DNA of 64,000 bases from Cavia porcellus (lineage: Eukaryota; Chordata; Mammalia; Rodentia; Caviidae): positions 124,001-188,000 of the forward strand of contig NW_026947543.1 in NCBI RefSeq assembly GCF_034190915.1, given 5' to 3'. The notes beneath the pieces are model-generated. The model was given only the letters and a program-made list of their open reading frames with translations. It did no database searches and had not been told where the DNA came from. Positions within the stretch are counted from its first letter, which is position 1; each line of letters opens with the position of its first letter. The translations under genes and the position numbers were made by a program. Shown one piece after another: positions 11,550 to 26,000 of the stretch.

Positions 11550-14500
11550 TGTGTTCTTGGATGATTACAGCACAGGTGAACAGGGTTCAAATATATTGGA
11601 TCCTGTTCATTTGAAGAGGAAATGAGTAAAGATTCATGAGTTAATGTGGACATGCCAGGGAATTGAGGGGCCATGATAGAGACAAAACTTCAGGCCATGG
11701 GCGGAAGGCTGAGGATTCCGTACCTCTAGCTTCTTGAATAGTGGGCCTGCTGAGCAACTGTGTGCTCTCAAATGTAATTTGATGGGTTTTGTTTTAATTT
11801 ATTTTGTTTTTTGCTTTGGTTTTTTACATGGAAGGAACTGTACCATGGTTTGAAGAAGCTGGAGTGTCTTACCTAAGAGAAATTTGCAAAAAGGGACAAT
11901 TCAGCAGCCAAGAATTTCTCAAATGCCCTTGGCGTTTTAAAAAAAGTGACATAAAGTTGAGTGTGTCATGTCCATGTCTCTTTACAAAAGATTTTACCTC
12001 CTATTTGATAGGAGTTACTGTTTCTTTGAAAGGTCAACCTGCACTGAAATAAAGATAATCCCTCCTTTCCTCATTCTGCTTGAAACCACATCCTTTGTTA
12101 GTTATAATTGCTTACGCAGCAACACTTGGAGATGACTACAGCGAGAGTTTCCCATTGGTGGAATTTCCACGGAGACACATGAAGTAATACTGCACAATTT
12201 CAAGTGAAGTGCACTGTCCCTTGACAATGGCAAGTCTGGGCAAATCTCTAGTAACTGAAAATCTTAGAAAGTCTGAAAGTGAGTGAATGAAAATGGGCCT
12301 CTCCACATTTGGACAGGGCCTCTCCTGAAGCACACATTTGTGGAAAAAGTAATTATGAGAGACGAATGAACTCCCAAAACGGAATGGAAATTTTCTTGTT
12401 TAGGCCTGGAACGCTATGGCCTGGAGCCCTGTGGTTCTAACTGGATGAGCAAAGTGTGAGCAGAGATCAAAGTAAAACACACACCATTTTGGGAACTCGA
12501 TATTTAACCAGGTGTCCAGAGTAGTGGCAAACTGTACTTGTGTCAATTTGCTCAAATCCTGTCTTCACAAGAAAGTAAATTCCAGCACGACCAGTGACTA
12601 GAGGAGGACACATTTCAAAGGACTTGTAAAAAGTCCAACCCTGAACTTAGCCCAACACTGAATTTAGATGAAAATTAGCAGAGTCTGTTAGTCTTTCAAG
12701 TTTTAATAGGAGAAACTTATAGCATGTAATAGCTGTTACATGAATAACTTCAGAGCTTTTGGAGAGGTCGAAATCACTATGAGTGAGGGCTTCCCTGACT
12801 CACAAAGATAAAAATAGGAAAACAAACAATTTGCAAAACCAATCAACCAATTAAATACAAACACTAAGTCCATAGGGTTTCACTGGTTTTAAAACCACTT
12901 ATGGAATGCACAACTATTGATGAGGCTTACTCTGCATTCTGCTTTACTCAGGCCTGGTACATGAGCAACTGTGAAAGCAAAATTCAAAATGTTATGTGAA
13001 GTGACCATTTCATTGTTGAAACCATGACCCAATAGACATTTTCTCATTTGAAACTTCGTACATTATCCATATATGTTCTCAAAGGGAAGGAATACACAGG
13101 ATTTAGGTGAATTATTTTTTTCATTATTTTTGTTCCACCAGATTTATTTGAAGATCTCCTGTCCTGCATCCACTGCCCAATGCAGAAGGCCACACATAGG
13201 ACAACCCACATGAGAACTTCACTTCTACAGCCTGATTATATCATCATGAGAATATAATTTTCCTTTCATCATCAAAGATTTTTACATCAGATTAACCAGC
13301 TCTCTTGCTTGCCCATGTTTTTCCCTGGTTTTTGTACCTTGAAATGGGTGTGCACTCTTCCCAGGCTTGATCTCCATCTTCCCCCATATTTCCAAACATA
13401 TTCATCTGGGAAACATGTAAAGATTTTATTCGGGGCTTGTTTCATTGTTTTCAAATATCTGCCCTTGAAATTCAACTTCCACCACTGTCTCTCATATCCA
13501 AAGCTATGTGCTTGCAGAGGATTTCTGCTGAGAAATTTCACAGAAAGCTCTTATACTGCAGGTGAATGATGCCAGCAAGTCTTGACTGAATAGCTTAGGG
13601 AACAGGACTCAGCCAAATGACTGACATGACAAGGGAAAAGCGTATGGTCAAGGATAGGACATGGCAGAGGTCATCTGCCAGGCCCTGGCATATTTAATAT
13701 CCCATTGAAAGTACATCAATGTGTAGATTGGCAAGCATTTCCATCCACAAATTCTGAGCAGTGAAGCCTTCGGAGATAGTATTGTGGCATACCAGGCCAA
13801 GAATATTCATCCTATTTAAATCTTGCCCTACAAGGTCCTCTGTGCCACTGAGGTCTCCATGGCAACGCCCAGCATTGTGACTCAGGTCTCCTACTGCACA
13901 CTTGTATCCTAGAGCCTAAAGTCCAGCTCAAAATGGTGCTCAGCCAATCACAGCCCATTGTGGTTGCCTGGCAACCACAAGCTTGTGGATTTCTGTGAAC
14001 TGTTTCAGCCCAACTCTGCAGCTTTCCACCTCATACAACCACAGCCATTCCAATCATGCAGTATTTGATTAGCCTCTCTATGTTGCCTCAGAATTTTTTT
14101 TACAGTTGTAGTGATCAAGAAAATTTGACATACTTTGAGAAGTGGAGGGAAGTAATTGGAAAACCTTTTGGTATGTCTGAGGTCTATGGGTTCCAAACTT
14201 GACTATCCCAGTCTTTTAAATTTTCAAACCTAGAGCCTAAAATCCACCTCACAGGGATGTTCAGCCAATCTCAGCCCAGTGTGGTTGCCTGGCAACCACA
14301 AGCCTGTGGATTTCTGTGAACAGTTTCAGCCCAACTCTGCAGCTTTCCACCTCATACAACCACAGCCATTCCAATCATGCAGTATTTGATTCACCTCTCT
14401 AAGTTGCCTCAGAATTTTCTTTGAACTTGTGGTGATCAAGCAAATTTGACATATTTTGACAAGTGGAGGGAAGTAATTGGCTCTGTCTTTAGCTCTGTTT

Positions 14501-15397
14501 GTGGTATATGGGGTCCAAAGGTGACTAGCCCAGTCTATTCAGTTAAAAAACTTAGAAAGCCAAATGTTTCAAGGGAGGAAAGAAAATGCCACAATGATTT
14601 GGGTTCTGCCAAGTTTCTGGTGGCTTGGGAAGCAAACCTGCAAACCATACATGCAGTCTCTGCTGGATTACTGCCACCATGGTAGTATCAGTTAGCACTA
14701 AAAGCCAGCAACCAGAAGATGAGACCCAAAATGAAACTGAATCCTTGCAGTGCATGAATATTTGGAGTGCCTGCTTCAACTATCCAGCTTCCTCGGGGTT
14801 CACTTGTCTGCAATCGCTATTTCAAGGAGGTCTGCAGCCATTCCAGCATAACCCTGAACACTAAACATGAGGTACTAGCTCAATACCTTATCACCAGCAG
14901 GTTTTCCCAGAATTCAACTGTAACATGGTGAAAGGGAAACCCTTAGAAAAGGGATGCAAATGCCCCTTTCACTAGAAATCCCAGGTATTTTCTCATGGCA
15001 TGGAATATTTAGACTCCACAACTCATGTAGTGAACCCAGGGACCTAGACCAAATGTGTGTAGTTTAATGTTGTCCTCTTTTTGGAAACAGCATCTTATGT
15101 AGTTGTTGAAAGAGGCCTTGAGATAAATTCGTAGCCCAAGATGGACTGGAACTCCCAAGGATCCATCCACCTCAGCCCCCAGATTGCTGGGATTATAGGC
15201 ATGAGGGACCATGCCAAGCATGTGCACAGAGATTCTTACATAATTTGTGAAATCCCACTACTGGTCTATAGGTAGCTTCTGTGCTTCAGGCTTTAGGAAT
15301 ATGCCTCTCTTTGTTTTGGCTCCCCTTGTTCAGGTGTCCATTTCTATTGTGATAAGCTCCAAGGCCCCAGGCAAGGGAGTGGCTGCCCTTCCTCTGG
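11550..15397 (+). repeat. Macrosatellite unit 4 (3848 bp)
   Basis: Almost identical to unit 3 and of equal length. Subrepeats at 13908-14228 and 14229-14550. It carries CATTATTTTTGTTCC (about 13122) where units 1, 2, 7 and 8 have CAGTATTTTGTGTTCC, a marker of the unit 3-6 and 9 group. Confidence 0.95.
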
Positions 15398-18300
15398 TGT
15401 GTTCTTGGATGATTACAGCACAGGTGAACAGGGTTCAAATATATTGGATCCTGTTCATTTGAAGAGGAAATGAGTAAAGATTCATGAGTTAATGTGGACA
15501 TGCCAGGGAATTGAGGGGCCATGATAGAGACAAAACTTCAGGCCATGGGCGGAAGGCTGAGGATTCCGTACCTCTAGCTTCTTGAATAGTGGGCCTGCTG
15601 AGCAACTGTGTGCTCTCAAATGTAATTTGATGGGTTTTGTTTTAATTTATTTTGTTTTTTGCTTTGGTTTTTTACATGGAAGGAACTGTACCATGGTTTG
15701 AAGAAGCTGGAGTGTCTTACCTAAGAGAAATTTGCAAAAAGGGACAATTCAGCAGCCAAGAATTTCTCAAATGCCCTTGGCGTTTTAAAAAAAGTGACAT
15801 AAAGTTGAGTGTGTCATGTCCATGTCTCTTTACAAAAGATTTTACCTCCTATTTGATAGGAGTTACTGTTTCTTTGAAAGGTCAACCTGCACTGAAATAA
15901 AGATAATCCCTCCTTTCCTCATTCTGCTTGAAACCACATCCTTTGTTAGTTATAATTGCTTACGCAGCAACACTTGGAGATGACTACAGCGAGAGTTTCC
16001 CATTGGTGGAATTTCCACGGAGACACATGAAGTAATACTGCACAATTTCAAGTGAAGTGCACTGTCCCTTGACAATGGCAAGTCTGGGCAAATCTCTAGT
16101 AACTGAAAATCTTAGAAAGTCTGAAAGTGAGTGAATGAAAATGGGCCTCTCCACATTTGGACAGGGCCTCTCCTGAAGCACACATTTGTGGAAAAAGTAA
16201 TTATGAGAGACGAATGAACTCCCAAAACGGAATGGAAATTTTCTTGTTTAGGCCTGGAACGCTATGGCCTGGAGCCCTGTGGTTCTAACTGGATGAGCAA
16301 AGTGTGAGCAGAGATCAAAGTAAAACACACACCATTTTGGGAACTCGATATTTAACCAGGTGTCCAGAGTAGTGGCAAACTGTACTTGTGTCAATTTGCT
16401 CAAATCCTGTCTTCACAAGAAAGTAAATTCCAGCACGACCAGTGACTAGAGGAGGACACATTTCAAAGGACTTGTAAAAAGTCCAACCCTGAACTTAGCC
16501 CAACACTGAATTTAGATGAAAATTAGCAGAGTCTGTTAGTCTTTCAAGTTTTAATAGGAGAAACTTATAGCATGTAATAGCTGTTACATGAATAACTTCA
16601 GAGCTTTTGGAGAGGTCGAAATCACTATGAGTGAGGGCTTCCCTGACTCACAAAGATAAAAATAGGAAAACAAACAATTTGCAAAACCAATCAACCAATT
16701 AAATACAAACACTAAGTCCATAGGGTTTCACTGGTTTTAAAACCACTTATGGAATGCACAACTATTGATGAGGCTTACTCTGCATTCTGCTTTACTCAGG
16801 CCTGGTACATGAGCAACTGTGAAAGCAAAATTCAAAATGTTATGTGAAGTGACCATTTCATTGTTGAAACCATGACCCAATAGACATTTTCTCATTTGAA
16901 ACTTCGTACATTATCCATATATGTTCTCAAAGGGAAGGAATACACAGGATTTAGGTGAATTATTTTTTTCATTATTTTTGTTCCACCAGATTTATTTGAA
17001 GATCTCCTGTCCTGCATCCACTGCCCAATGCAGAAGGCCACACATAGGACAACCCACATGAGAACTTCACTTCTACAGCCTGATTATATCATCATGAGAA
17101 TATAATTTTCCTTTCATCATCAAAGATTTTTACATCAGATTAACCAGCTCTCTTGCTTGCCCATGTTTTTCCCTGGTTTTTGTACCTTGAAATGGGTGTG
17201 CACTCTTCCCAGGCTTGATCTCCATCTTCCCCCATATTTCCAAACATATTCATCTGGGAAACATGTAAAGATCTTATTCGGGGCTTGTTTCATTGTTTTC
17301 AAATATCTGCCCTTGAAATTCAACTTCCACCACTGTCTCTCATATCCAAAGCTATGTGCTTGCAGAGGATTTCTGCTGAGAAATTTCACAGAAAGCTCTT
17401 ATACTGCAGGTGAATGATGCCAGCAAGTCTTGACTGAATAGCTTAGGGAACAGGACTCAGCCAAATGACTGACATGACAAGGGAAAAGCGTATGCTCAAG
17501 GATAGGACATGGCAGAGGTCATCTGCCAGGCCCTGGCATATTTAATATCCCATTGAAAGTACATCAATGTGTAGATTGGCAAGCATTTCCATCCACAAAT
17601 TCTGAGCAGTGAAGCCTTCAGAGAGAATATTGTGGCATACCAGGCCAAGAATATTCATCCTATTTAAATCTTGCCCTACAAGGTCCTCTGTGCCACTGAG
17701 GTCTCCATGGCAACGCCCAGCATTGTGACTCAGGTCTCCTACTGCACACTTGTATCCTAGAGCCTAAAGTCCAGCTCACAATGGTGCTCAGCCAATCACA
17801 GCCCATTGTGGTTGCCTGGCAACCACAAGCTTGTGGATTTCTGTGAACTGTTTCAGCCCAACTCTGCAGCTTTCCACCTCATACAACCACAGCCATTCCA
17901 ATCATGCAGTATTTGATTAGCCTCTCTATGTTGCCTCAGAATTTTTTTTTACAGTTGTAGTGATCAAGAAAATTTGACATACTTTGAGAAGTGGAGGGAA
18001 GTAATTGGAAAACCTTTTGGTATGTCTGAGGTCTATGGGTTCCAAACTTGACTATCCCAGTCTTTTAAATTTTCAAACCTAGAGCCTAAAATCCACCTCA
18101 CAGGGATGTTCAGCCAATCTCAGCCCAGTGTGGTTGCCTGGCAACCACAAGCCTGTGGATTTATGTGAACAGTTTCAGCCCAACTCTGCAGCTTTCCACC
18201 TCATACAACCACAGCCATTCCAATCATGCAGTATTTGATTCACCTCTCTAAGTTGCCTCAGAATTTTCTTTGAACTTGTGGTGATCAAGCAAATTTGACA

Positions 18301-19246
18301 TATTTTGACAAGTGGAGGGAAGTAATTGGCTCTGTCTTTAGCTCTGTTTGTGGTATATGGGGTCCAAAGGTGACTAGCCCAGTCTATTCAGTTAAAAAAC
18401 TTAGAAAGCCAAATGTTTCAAGGGAGGAAAGAAAATGCCACAATGATTTGGGTTCTGCCAAGTTTCTGGTGTCTTGGGAAGCAAACCTGCAAACCATACA
18501 TGCAGTCTCCGCTGGATTACTGCCACCATGGTAGTATCAGTTAGCACTAAAAGCCAGCAACCAGAAGATGAGACCCAAAATGAAACTGAATCCTTGCAGT
18601 GCATGAATATTTGGAGTGCCTGCTTCAACTATCCAGCTTCCTCGGGGTTCACTTGTCTGCAATCGCTATTTCAAGGAGGTCTGCAGCCATTCCAGCATAA
18701 CCCTGAACACTAAACATGAGGTACTAGCTCAATACCTTATCACCAGCAGGTTTTCCCAGAATTCAACTGTAACATGGTGAAAGGGAAACCCTTAGAAAAG
18801 GGATGCAAATGCCCCTTTCACTAGAAATCCCAGGTATTTTCTCATGGCATGGAATATTTAGACTCCACAACTCATGTAGTGAACCCAGGGACCTAGACCA
18901 AATGTGTGTAGTTTAATGTTGTCCTCTTTTTGGAAACAGCATCTTATGTAGTTGTTGAAAGAGGCCTTGAGATAAATTCATAGCCCAAGATGGACTGGAA
19001 CTCCCAAGGATCCATCCACCTCAGCCCCCAGATTGCTGGGATTATAGGCATGAGGGACCATGCCAAGCATGTGCACAGAGATTCTTACATAATTTGTGAA
19101 ATCCCACTACTGGTCTATAGGTAGCTTCTGTGCTTCAGGCTTTAGGAATATGCCTCTCTTTGTTTTGGCTCCCCTTGTTCAGGTGTCCATTTCTATTGTG
19201 ATAAGCTCCAAGGCCCCAGGCAAGGGAGTGGCTGCCCTTCCTCTGG
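15398..19246 (+). repeat. Macrosatellite unit 5 (3849 bp), mosaic
   Basis: Subrepeats at 17756-18077 and 18078-18399. The first 1.8 kb follows unit 4. From about 17273 markers switch: GATCTTATTCG replaces GATTTTATTCG, TATGCTCAAGG (about 17490) replaces TATGGTCAAGG, and TTCAGAGAGAAT (about 17618) replaces TTCGGAGATAGT. The latter set matches units 7 and 12-14. This suggests a crossover or conversion boundary inside the unit. Confidence 0.95.
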
Positions 19247-22200
19247 TGTGTTCTTGGATGATTACAGCACAGGTGAACAGGGTTCAAATATATTGGATCC
19301 TGTTCATTTGAAGAGGAAATGAGTAAAGATTCATGAGTTAATGTGGACATGCCAGGGAATTGAGGGGCCATGATAGAGACAAAACTTCAGGCCATGGGCG
19401 GAAGGCTGAGGATTCCGTACCTCTAGCTTCTTGAATAGTGGGCCTGCTGAGCAACTGTGTGCTCTCAAATGTAATTTGATGGGTTTTGTTTTAATTTATT
19501 TTGTTTTTTGCTTTGGTTTTTTACATGGAAGGAACTGTACCATGGTTTGAAGAAGCTGGAGTGTCTTACCTAAGAGAAATTTGCAAAAAGGGACAATTCA
19601 GCAGCCAAGAATTTCTCAAATGCCCTTGGCGTTTTAAAAAAAGTGACATAAAGTTGAGTGTGTCATGTCCATGTCTCTTTACAAAAGATTTTACCTCCTA
19701 TTTGATAGGAGTTACTGTTTCTTTGAAAGGTCAACCTGCACTGAAATAAAGATAATCCCTCCTTTCCTCATTCTGCTTGAAACCACATCCTTTGTTAGTT
19801 ATAATTTCTTACATAGCAACACTTGGAGATGACTACAGCGAGAGTTTCCCATTGGTGGAATTTCCACGGAGACACATGAAATAATACTGCACAATTTCAA
19901 GTGAAGTGCACTGTCCCTTGACAATGGCAAGTCTGGGCAAATCTCTAGTAACTGAAAATCTTAGAAAGTCTGAAAGTGAGTGAATGAAAATGGGCCTCTC
20001 CACATTTGGACAGGGCCTCTCCTGAAGCACACATTTGTGGAAAAAGTAATTATGAGAGACGAATGAACTCCCAAAACGGAATGGAAATTTTCTTGTTTAG
20101 GCCTGGAACACTATGGCCTGGAGCCCTGTGGTTCTAACTGGATGAGCAAAGTGTGAGCAGAGATCAAAGTAAAACACACACCATTTAGGGAACTCGATAT
20201 TTAACCAGGTGTCCAGAGTAGTGGCAAACTGTACTTGTGTCAATTTGCTCAAATCCTGTCTTCACAAGAAAGTAAATTCCAGCACGACCAGTGACTAGAG
20301 GAGGACACATTTCAAAGGACTTGTAAAAAGTCCAACCCTGAACTTAGCCCAACACTGAATTTAGATGAAAATTAGCAGAGTCTGTTAGTCTTTCAAGTTT
20401 TAATAGGAGAAACTTATAGCATGTAATAGCTGTTACATGAATAACTTCAGAGCTTTTGGAGAGGTCGAAATCACTATGAGCGAGGGCTTCCCTGACTCAC
20501 AAAGATAAAAATAGGAAAACAAACAATTTGCAAAACCAATCAACCAATTAAATACAAACACTATGTCCATAGGGTTTCACTGGTTTTAAAACCACTTATG
20601 GAATGCACAACTATTGATGAGGCTTACTCTGCATTCTGCTTTACTCAGGCCTGGTACATGAGCAACTGTGAAAGCAAAATTCAAAATGTTATGTGAAGTG
20701 ACCATTTCATTGTTGAAACCATGACCCAATAGACATTTTCTCTTTTGAAACTTCGTACATTATCCATATATGTTCTCAAAGGGAAGGAATACACAGGATT
20801 TAGGTGAATTATTTTTTTCATTATTTTTGTTCCACCAGATTTATTTGAAGATCTCCTGTTCTGCATCCACTGCCCAATGCAGAAGGCCACACATAGGACA
20901 ACCCACATGAGAACTTCACTTCTACAGCCTGATTATATCATCATGAGAATATAATTTTCCTTTCATCATCAAAGATTTTTACATCAGATTAACCAGCTCT
21001 CTTGCTTGCCCATATTTTTCCCTGGTTTTTGTACCTTGAAATGGGTGTGCACTCTTCCCAGGCTTGATCTCCATCTTCCCCCATATTTCCAAACATATTC
21101 ATCTGGGAAACATGTAAAGATCTTATTCGGGGCTTGTTTCATTGTTTTCAAGTATCTGCCCTTGAAATTCAACTTCCACCACTGTCTCTCATATCCAAAG
21201 CTATGTGCTTGCAGAGGATTTCTGCTGAGAAATTTCACAGAAAGCTCTTATACTGCAGGTGAATGATGCCAGCAAGTCTTGACTGAATAGCTTAGGGAAC
21301 AGGACTCAGCCAAATGACTGACATGACAAGGGAAATGCGTATGGTCAAGGATAGGACATGGCAGAGGTCATCTGCCAGGCCCTGGCATATTTAATATCCC
21401 ATTGAAAGTACATCAATGTGTAGATTGGCAAGCATTTCCATCCACAAATTCTGAGCAGTGAAGCCTTCGGAGATAGTATTGTGGCATACCAGGCCAAGAA
21501 TATTCATCCTATTTAAATCTTGCCCTACAAGGTCCTCTGTGCCACTGAGGTCTCCATGGCAACGCCCAGCATTGTGACTCAGGTCTCCTACTGCACACTT
21601 GTATCCTAGAGCCTAAAGTCCAGCTCAAAATGGTGCTCAGCCAATCACAGCCCATTGTGGTTGCCTGGCAACCACAAGCTTGTGGATTTCTGTGAACTGT
21701 TTCAGCCCAACTCTGCAGCTTTCCACCTCATACAACCACAGCCATTCCAATCATGCAGTATTTGATTAGCCTCTCTATGTTGCCTCAGAATTTTTTTTTA
21801 CAGTTGTAGTGATCAAGAAAATTTGACATATTTTGAGAAGTGGAGGGAAGTCATTGGAAAACCTTTTGGTATGTCTGAGGTCTATGGGTTCCAAACTTGA
21901 CTATCCCAGTCTTTTAAATTTTCAAACCTAGAGCCTAAAATCCACCTCACAGGGATGTTCAGCCAATCTCAGCCCAGTGTGGTTGCCTGGCAACCACAAG
22001 CCTGTGGATTTCTGTGAACAGTTTCAGCCCAACTCTGCAGCTTTCCACCTCATACAACCACAGCCATTCCAATCATGCAGTATTTGATTCACCTCTCTAA
22101 GTTGCCTCAGAATTTTCTTTGAACTTGTGGTGATCAAGCAAATTTGACATATTTTGACAAGTGGAGGGAAGTAATTGGCTCTGTCTTTAGCTCTGTTTGT

Positions 22201-23095
22201 GGTATATGGTGTCCAAAGGTGACTAGCCCAGTCTATTCAGTTAAAAAACTTAGAAAGCCAAATGTTTCAAGGGAGGAAAGAAAATGCCACAATGATTTGG
22301 GTTCTGCCAAGTTTCTGGTGGCTTGGGAAGCAAACCTGCAAACCATACATGCAGTCTCTGCTGGATTACTGCCACCATGGTAGTATCAGTTAGCACTAAA
22401 AGCCAGCAACCAGAAGATGAGACCCAAAATGAAAGTGAATCCTTGCAGTGCATGAATATTTGGAGTGCCTGCTTCAACTATCCAGCTTCCTCGGGGTTCA
22501 CTTGTGTGCAATCGCTATTTCAAGGAGGTCTGCAGCCATTCCAGCATAACCCTGAACACTAAACATGAGGTACTAGCTCAATGCCTTATCACCAGCAGGT
22601 TTTCCCAGAATTCAACTGTAACATGGTGAAAGGGAAACCCTTAGAAAAGGGATGCAAATGCCCCTTTCACTAGAAATCCCAGGTATTTTCTCATGGCATG
22701 GAATATTTAGACTCCACAACTCATGTAGTGAACCCAGGGACCTAGACCAAGTGTGTCTAGTTTAATGTTGTCCTCTTTTTGGAAACAGCATCTTATGTAG
22801 TTGTTGAAAGAGCCCTTGAGATAAATTCGTAGCCCAAGATGGACTGGAACTCCCAAGGATCCATCCACCTCAGCCCCCAGATTGCTGGGATTATAGGCAT
22901 GAGGGACCTTGCCAAGCATGTGCACAGAGATTCTTACATAATTTGTGAAATCCCACTACTGGTCTATAGGTAGCTTCTGTGCTTCAGGCTTTAGGAATAT
23001 GCCTCTCTTTGTTTTGGCTCCCCTTGTTCAGTTGTCCATTTCTATTGTGATAAGCTCCAAGGCCCCAGGCAAGGGAGTGGTTGCCCTTCCTCTGG
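19247..23095 (+). repeat. Macrosatellite unit 6 (3849 bp)
   Basis: Subrepeats at 21605-21926 and 21927-22248. The head matches units 3-5. The tail reverts to the AAGTGTGTCTAG marker (about 22750) seen in units 1, 7 and 10-14, so this copy too is mosaic. Confidence 0.95.
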
Positions 23096-26000
23096 TGTGT
23101 CCTTGGATGATTACAGCCTTTGATGAACAGGGTTCAAATATATTGGATCCTGTGCATTTGAAGAGGAAATGAGTAAATTTTCATGAGTTAATGTGGACAT
23201 GCCAGGGAATTGAGGGGCCATGATAGAGACAAAACTTCAGGCCATAGGCTGAATGCTGAGGATTCTGTACCTCTAGCTTCTTGAATAGTGGGCCTGCTGA
23301 GCAATTGTGTGCTCTCAAATGTAATTTGATGGGTTTTGTTTTAATTTATTTTGCTTTTGCTTTGGTTTTTTACATGGAAGGAACTGTACCATGGTTTGAA
23401 GAAGCTGGAGTGTCTTACCTAAGAGAAATTTGCAAAAAGGGACAATTCAGCAGCCAAGAATTTCTCAAATGCCCTTGGCATTTTAAAAAAAAGTGACATA
23501 AATTTGAGTGTGTCATGTCCATGTCTCTTTACAAAAATTTTACCTCCTATTTGATAGGAATTACTGTTTCTTTGAAAGGTCAACCTGCACTGAAATAAAG
23601 ATAATCCCTCCTTTCCTCATTCTGCTTGAAACCACATCCTTTGTTAGTTATATTTTCTTACGCAGCAACACTTGGAGATGACTACAGCGAGAGTTTCCCA
23701 TTGGTGGAATTTCCACGGAGACACATGAAGTAATACTGCACAATTTCAAGTGAAGTGCACTGTCCCTTGACAATGGCAAGTCTGGGCAAATCTCTAGTAA
23801 CTGAAAATCTTAGAAAGTCTGAATGTGAGTGAATGAAAATGGGCCTCTCCACATTTGGACAGGGCCTCTCCTGAAGCACACATTTGTGGAAAAAGTAATT
23901 ATGAGAGATGAATGAACTCCCAAACGGAATGGAAATTTTCTTGTTTAGGCCTGGAACGCTATGGCCTGGAGCCCTGTGGTTATAACTGGATGAGCAAAGT
24001 GTCAGCAGAGATCAAAGTAAAACACACACCATTTAGGGAACTCGATATTTAACCAGGTGTCCAGAGTAGTGGCAAACTGTACTTGTGTCAATTTGCTCAA
24101 ATCCTGTCTTCACAAGAAAGTAAATTCCAGCACGACCAGTGACTAGAGGAGGACACATTTCAAAGGACTTGTAAAAAGTCCAACCCTGAACTTAGCCCAA
24201 CACTGAATTTAGATGAAAATTAGCAGAGTCTGTTAGTCTTTCAAGTTTTAATAGGAGAAACTTATAGCATGTAATAGCTGTTACATGAATAAATTCAGAG
24301 CTTTTGGAGAGGTCGAAATCACTATGAGTGAGGGCTTCCCTGACTCACAAAGTTAAAAATAGGAAAACAAACAATTTGCAAAACCAATCAACCAATTAAA
24401 TACAAACACTAAGTCCAAAGGGTTTCACTGGTTTTAAAACCACTTATGGAATGCACAATTATTGATGAGGCTTACTCTGCATTCTGCTTTACTCAGGCCT
24501 GGTACATGAGCAACTGTGAAAGCAAAATTCAAAATGTTATGTGAAGTGACCATTTCATTGTTGAAACCATGACCCAATAGACATTTTCTCTTTTGAAACT
24601 TCGTACATTATCCATATATGTTCTCAAAGGGAAGGAATACTCAGGATTTAGGTGAATTATTTTTTTCAGTATTTTGTGTTCCACCAGATTTATTTGAAGA
24701 TCTCCTGTCCTGCATCCACTGACCAATGCAGAAGACCACACATAGGACAACCCACATGAGAACTTCACTTCTACAGCCTGATTATATCATCATGAGAATA
24801 TAATTTTCCTTTCATCATCAAAGATTTTTACATCAGATTAACCAGCTCTCTTGCTTGCCCATGTTTTTCCCTGGTTTTTGTACCTTGAAATGGGTGTGCA
24901 CTCTTCCCAGCCTTGATCTCCATCTTCCCCCATATTTCCAAACATATTCATCTGGGAAACATGTAAAGATCTTATTCGGGGCTTGTTTCATTGTTTTTTA
25001 AATATCTGCCCTTGAAATTCAACTTCCACCACTGTCTCTCATATCCAAAGCTATGTGCTTGCAGAGGATTTCTGCTGAGAAATTTCACAGAAAGCTCTTA
25101 TACTGCAGGTGAATGATGCCAGCAAGTCTTGACTGAATAGCTTAGGGAACAGGACTCAGCCAAAGACTGACATGACAAGGGAAAAGCGTATGCTCAAGGA
25201 TAGGACATGGCAGAGGTCATCTGCCAGGCCCTGGCATATTTAATATCCCATTGAAAGTACATCAATGTGTAGATTGGCAAGCATTTCCATCCACAAATTC
25301 TGAGCAGTGAAGCCTTCAGAGAGAATATTGTGGCATACCAGGCCAAGAATATTCATCCTATTTAAATCTTGCCCTACAAGGTCCTCTTTGCCACTGAGGT
25401 CTCCATGGCAACGCCCAGCATTGTGACTCAGGTCTCCTACTGCACACTTGTATCCTAGAGCCTAAAGTCCAGCTCACAATGGTGCTCAGCCAATCACAGC
25501 CCATTGTGGTTGCCTGGCAACCACAAGCTTGTGGATTTCTGTGAACTGTTTCAGCCCAACTCTGCAGCTTTCCACCTCATACAACCACAGCCATTCCAAT
25601 CATGCAGTATTTGATTAGCCTCTCTATGTTGCCTCAGAATTTTTTTTTACAGTTGTAGTGATCAAGAAAATTTGACATATTTTGAGAAGTGGAGGGAAGT
25701 AATTGGAAAACCTTTTGGTATGTCTGAGGTCTATGGGTTCCAAACTTGACTATCCCAGTCTTTTAAATTTTCAAACCTAGAGCCTAAAATCCACCTCACA
25801 GGGATGTTCAGCCAATCTCAGCCCAGTGTGGTTGCCTGGCAGCCACAAGCCTGTGGATTTCTGTGAACAGTTTCAGCCCAACTCTGCAGCTTTCCACCTC
25901 ATACAACCACAGCCATTCCAATCATGCAGTATTTGATTCACCTCTCTAAGTTGCCTCAGAATTTTCTTTGAACTTGTGGTGATCAAGCAAATTTGACATA

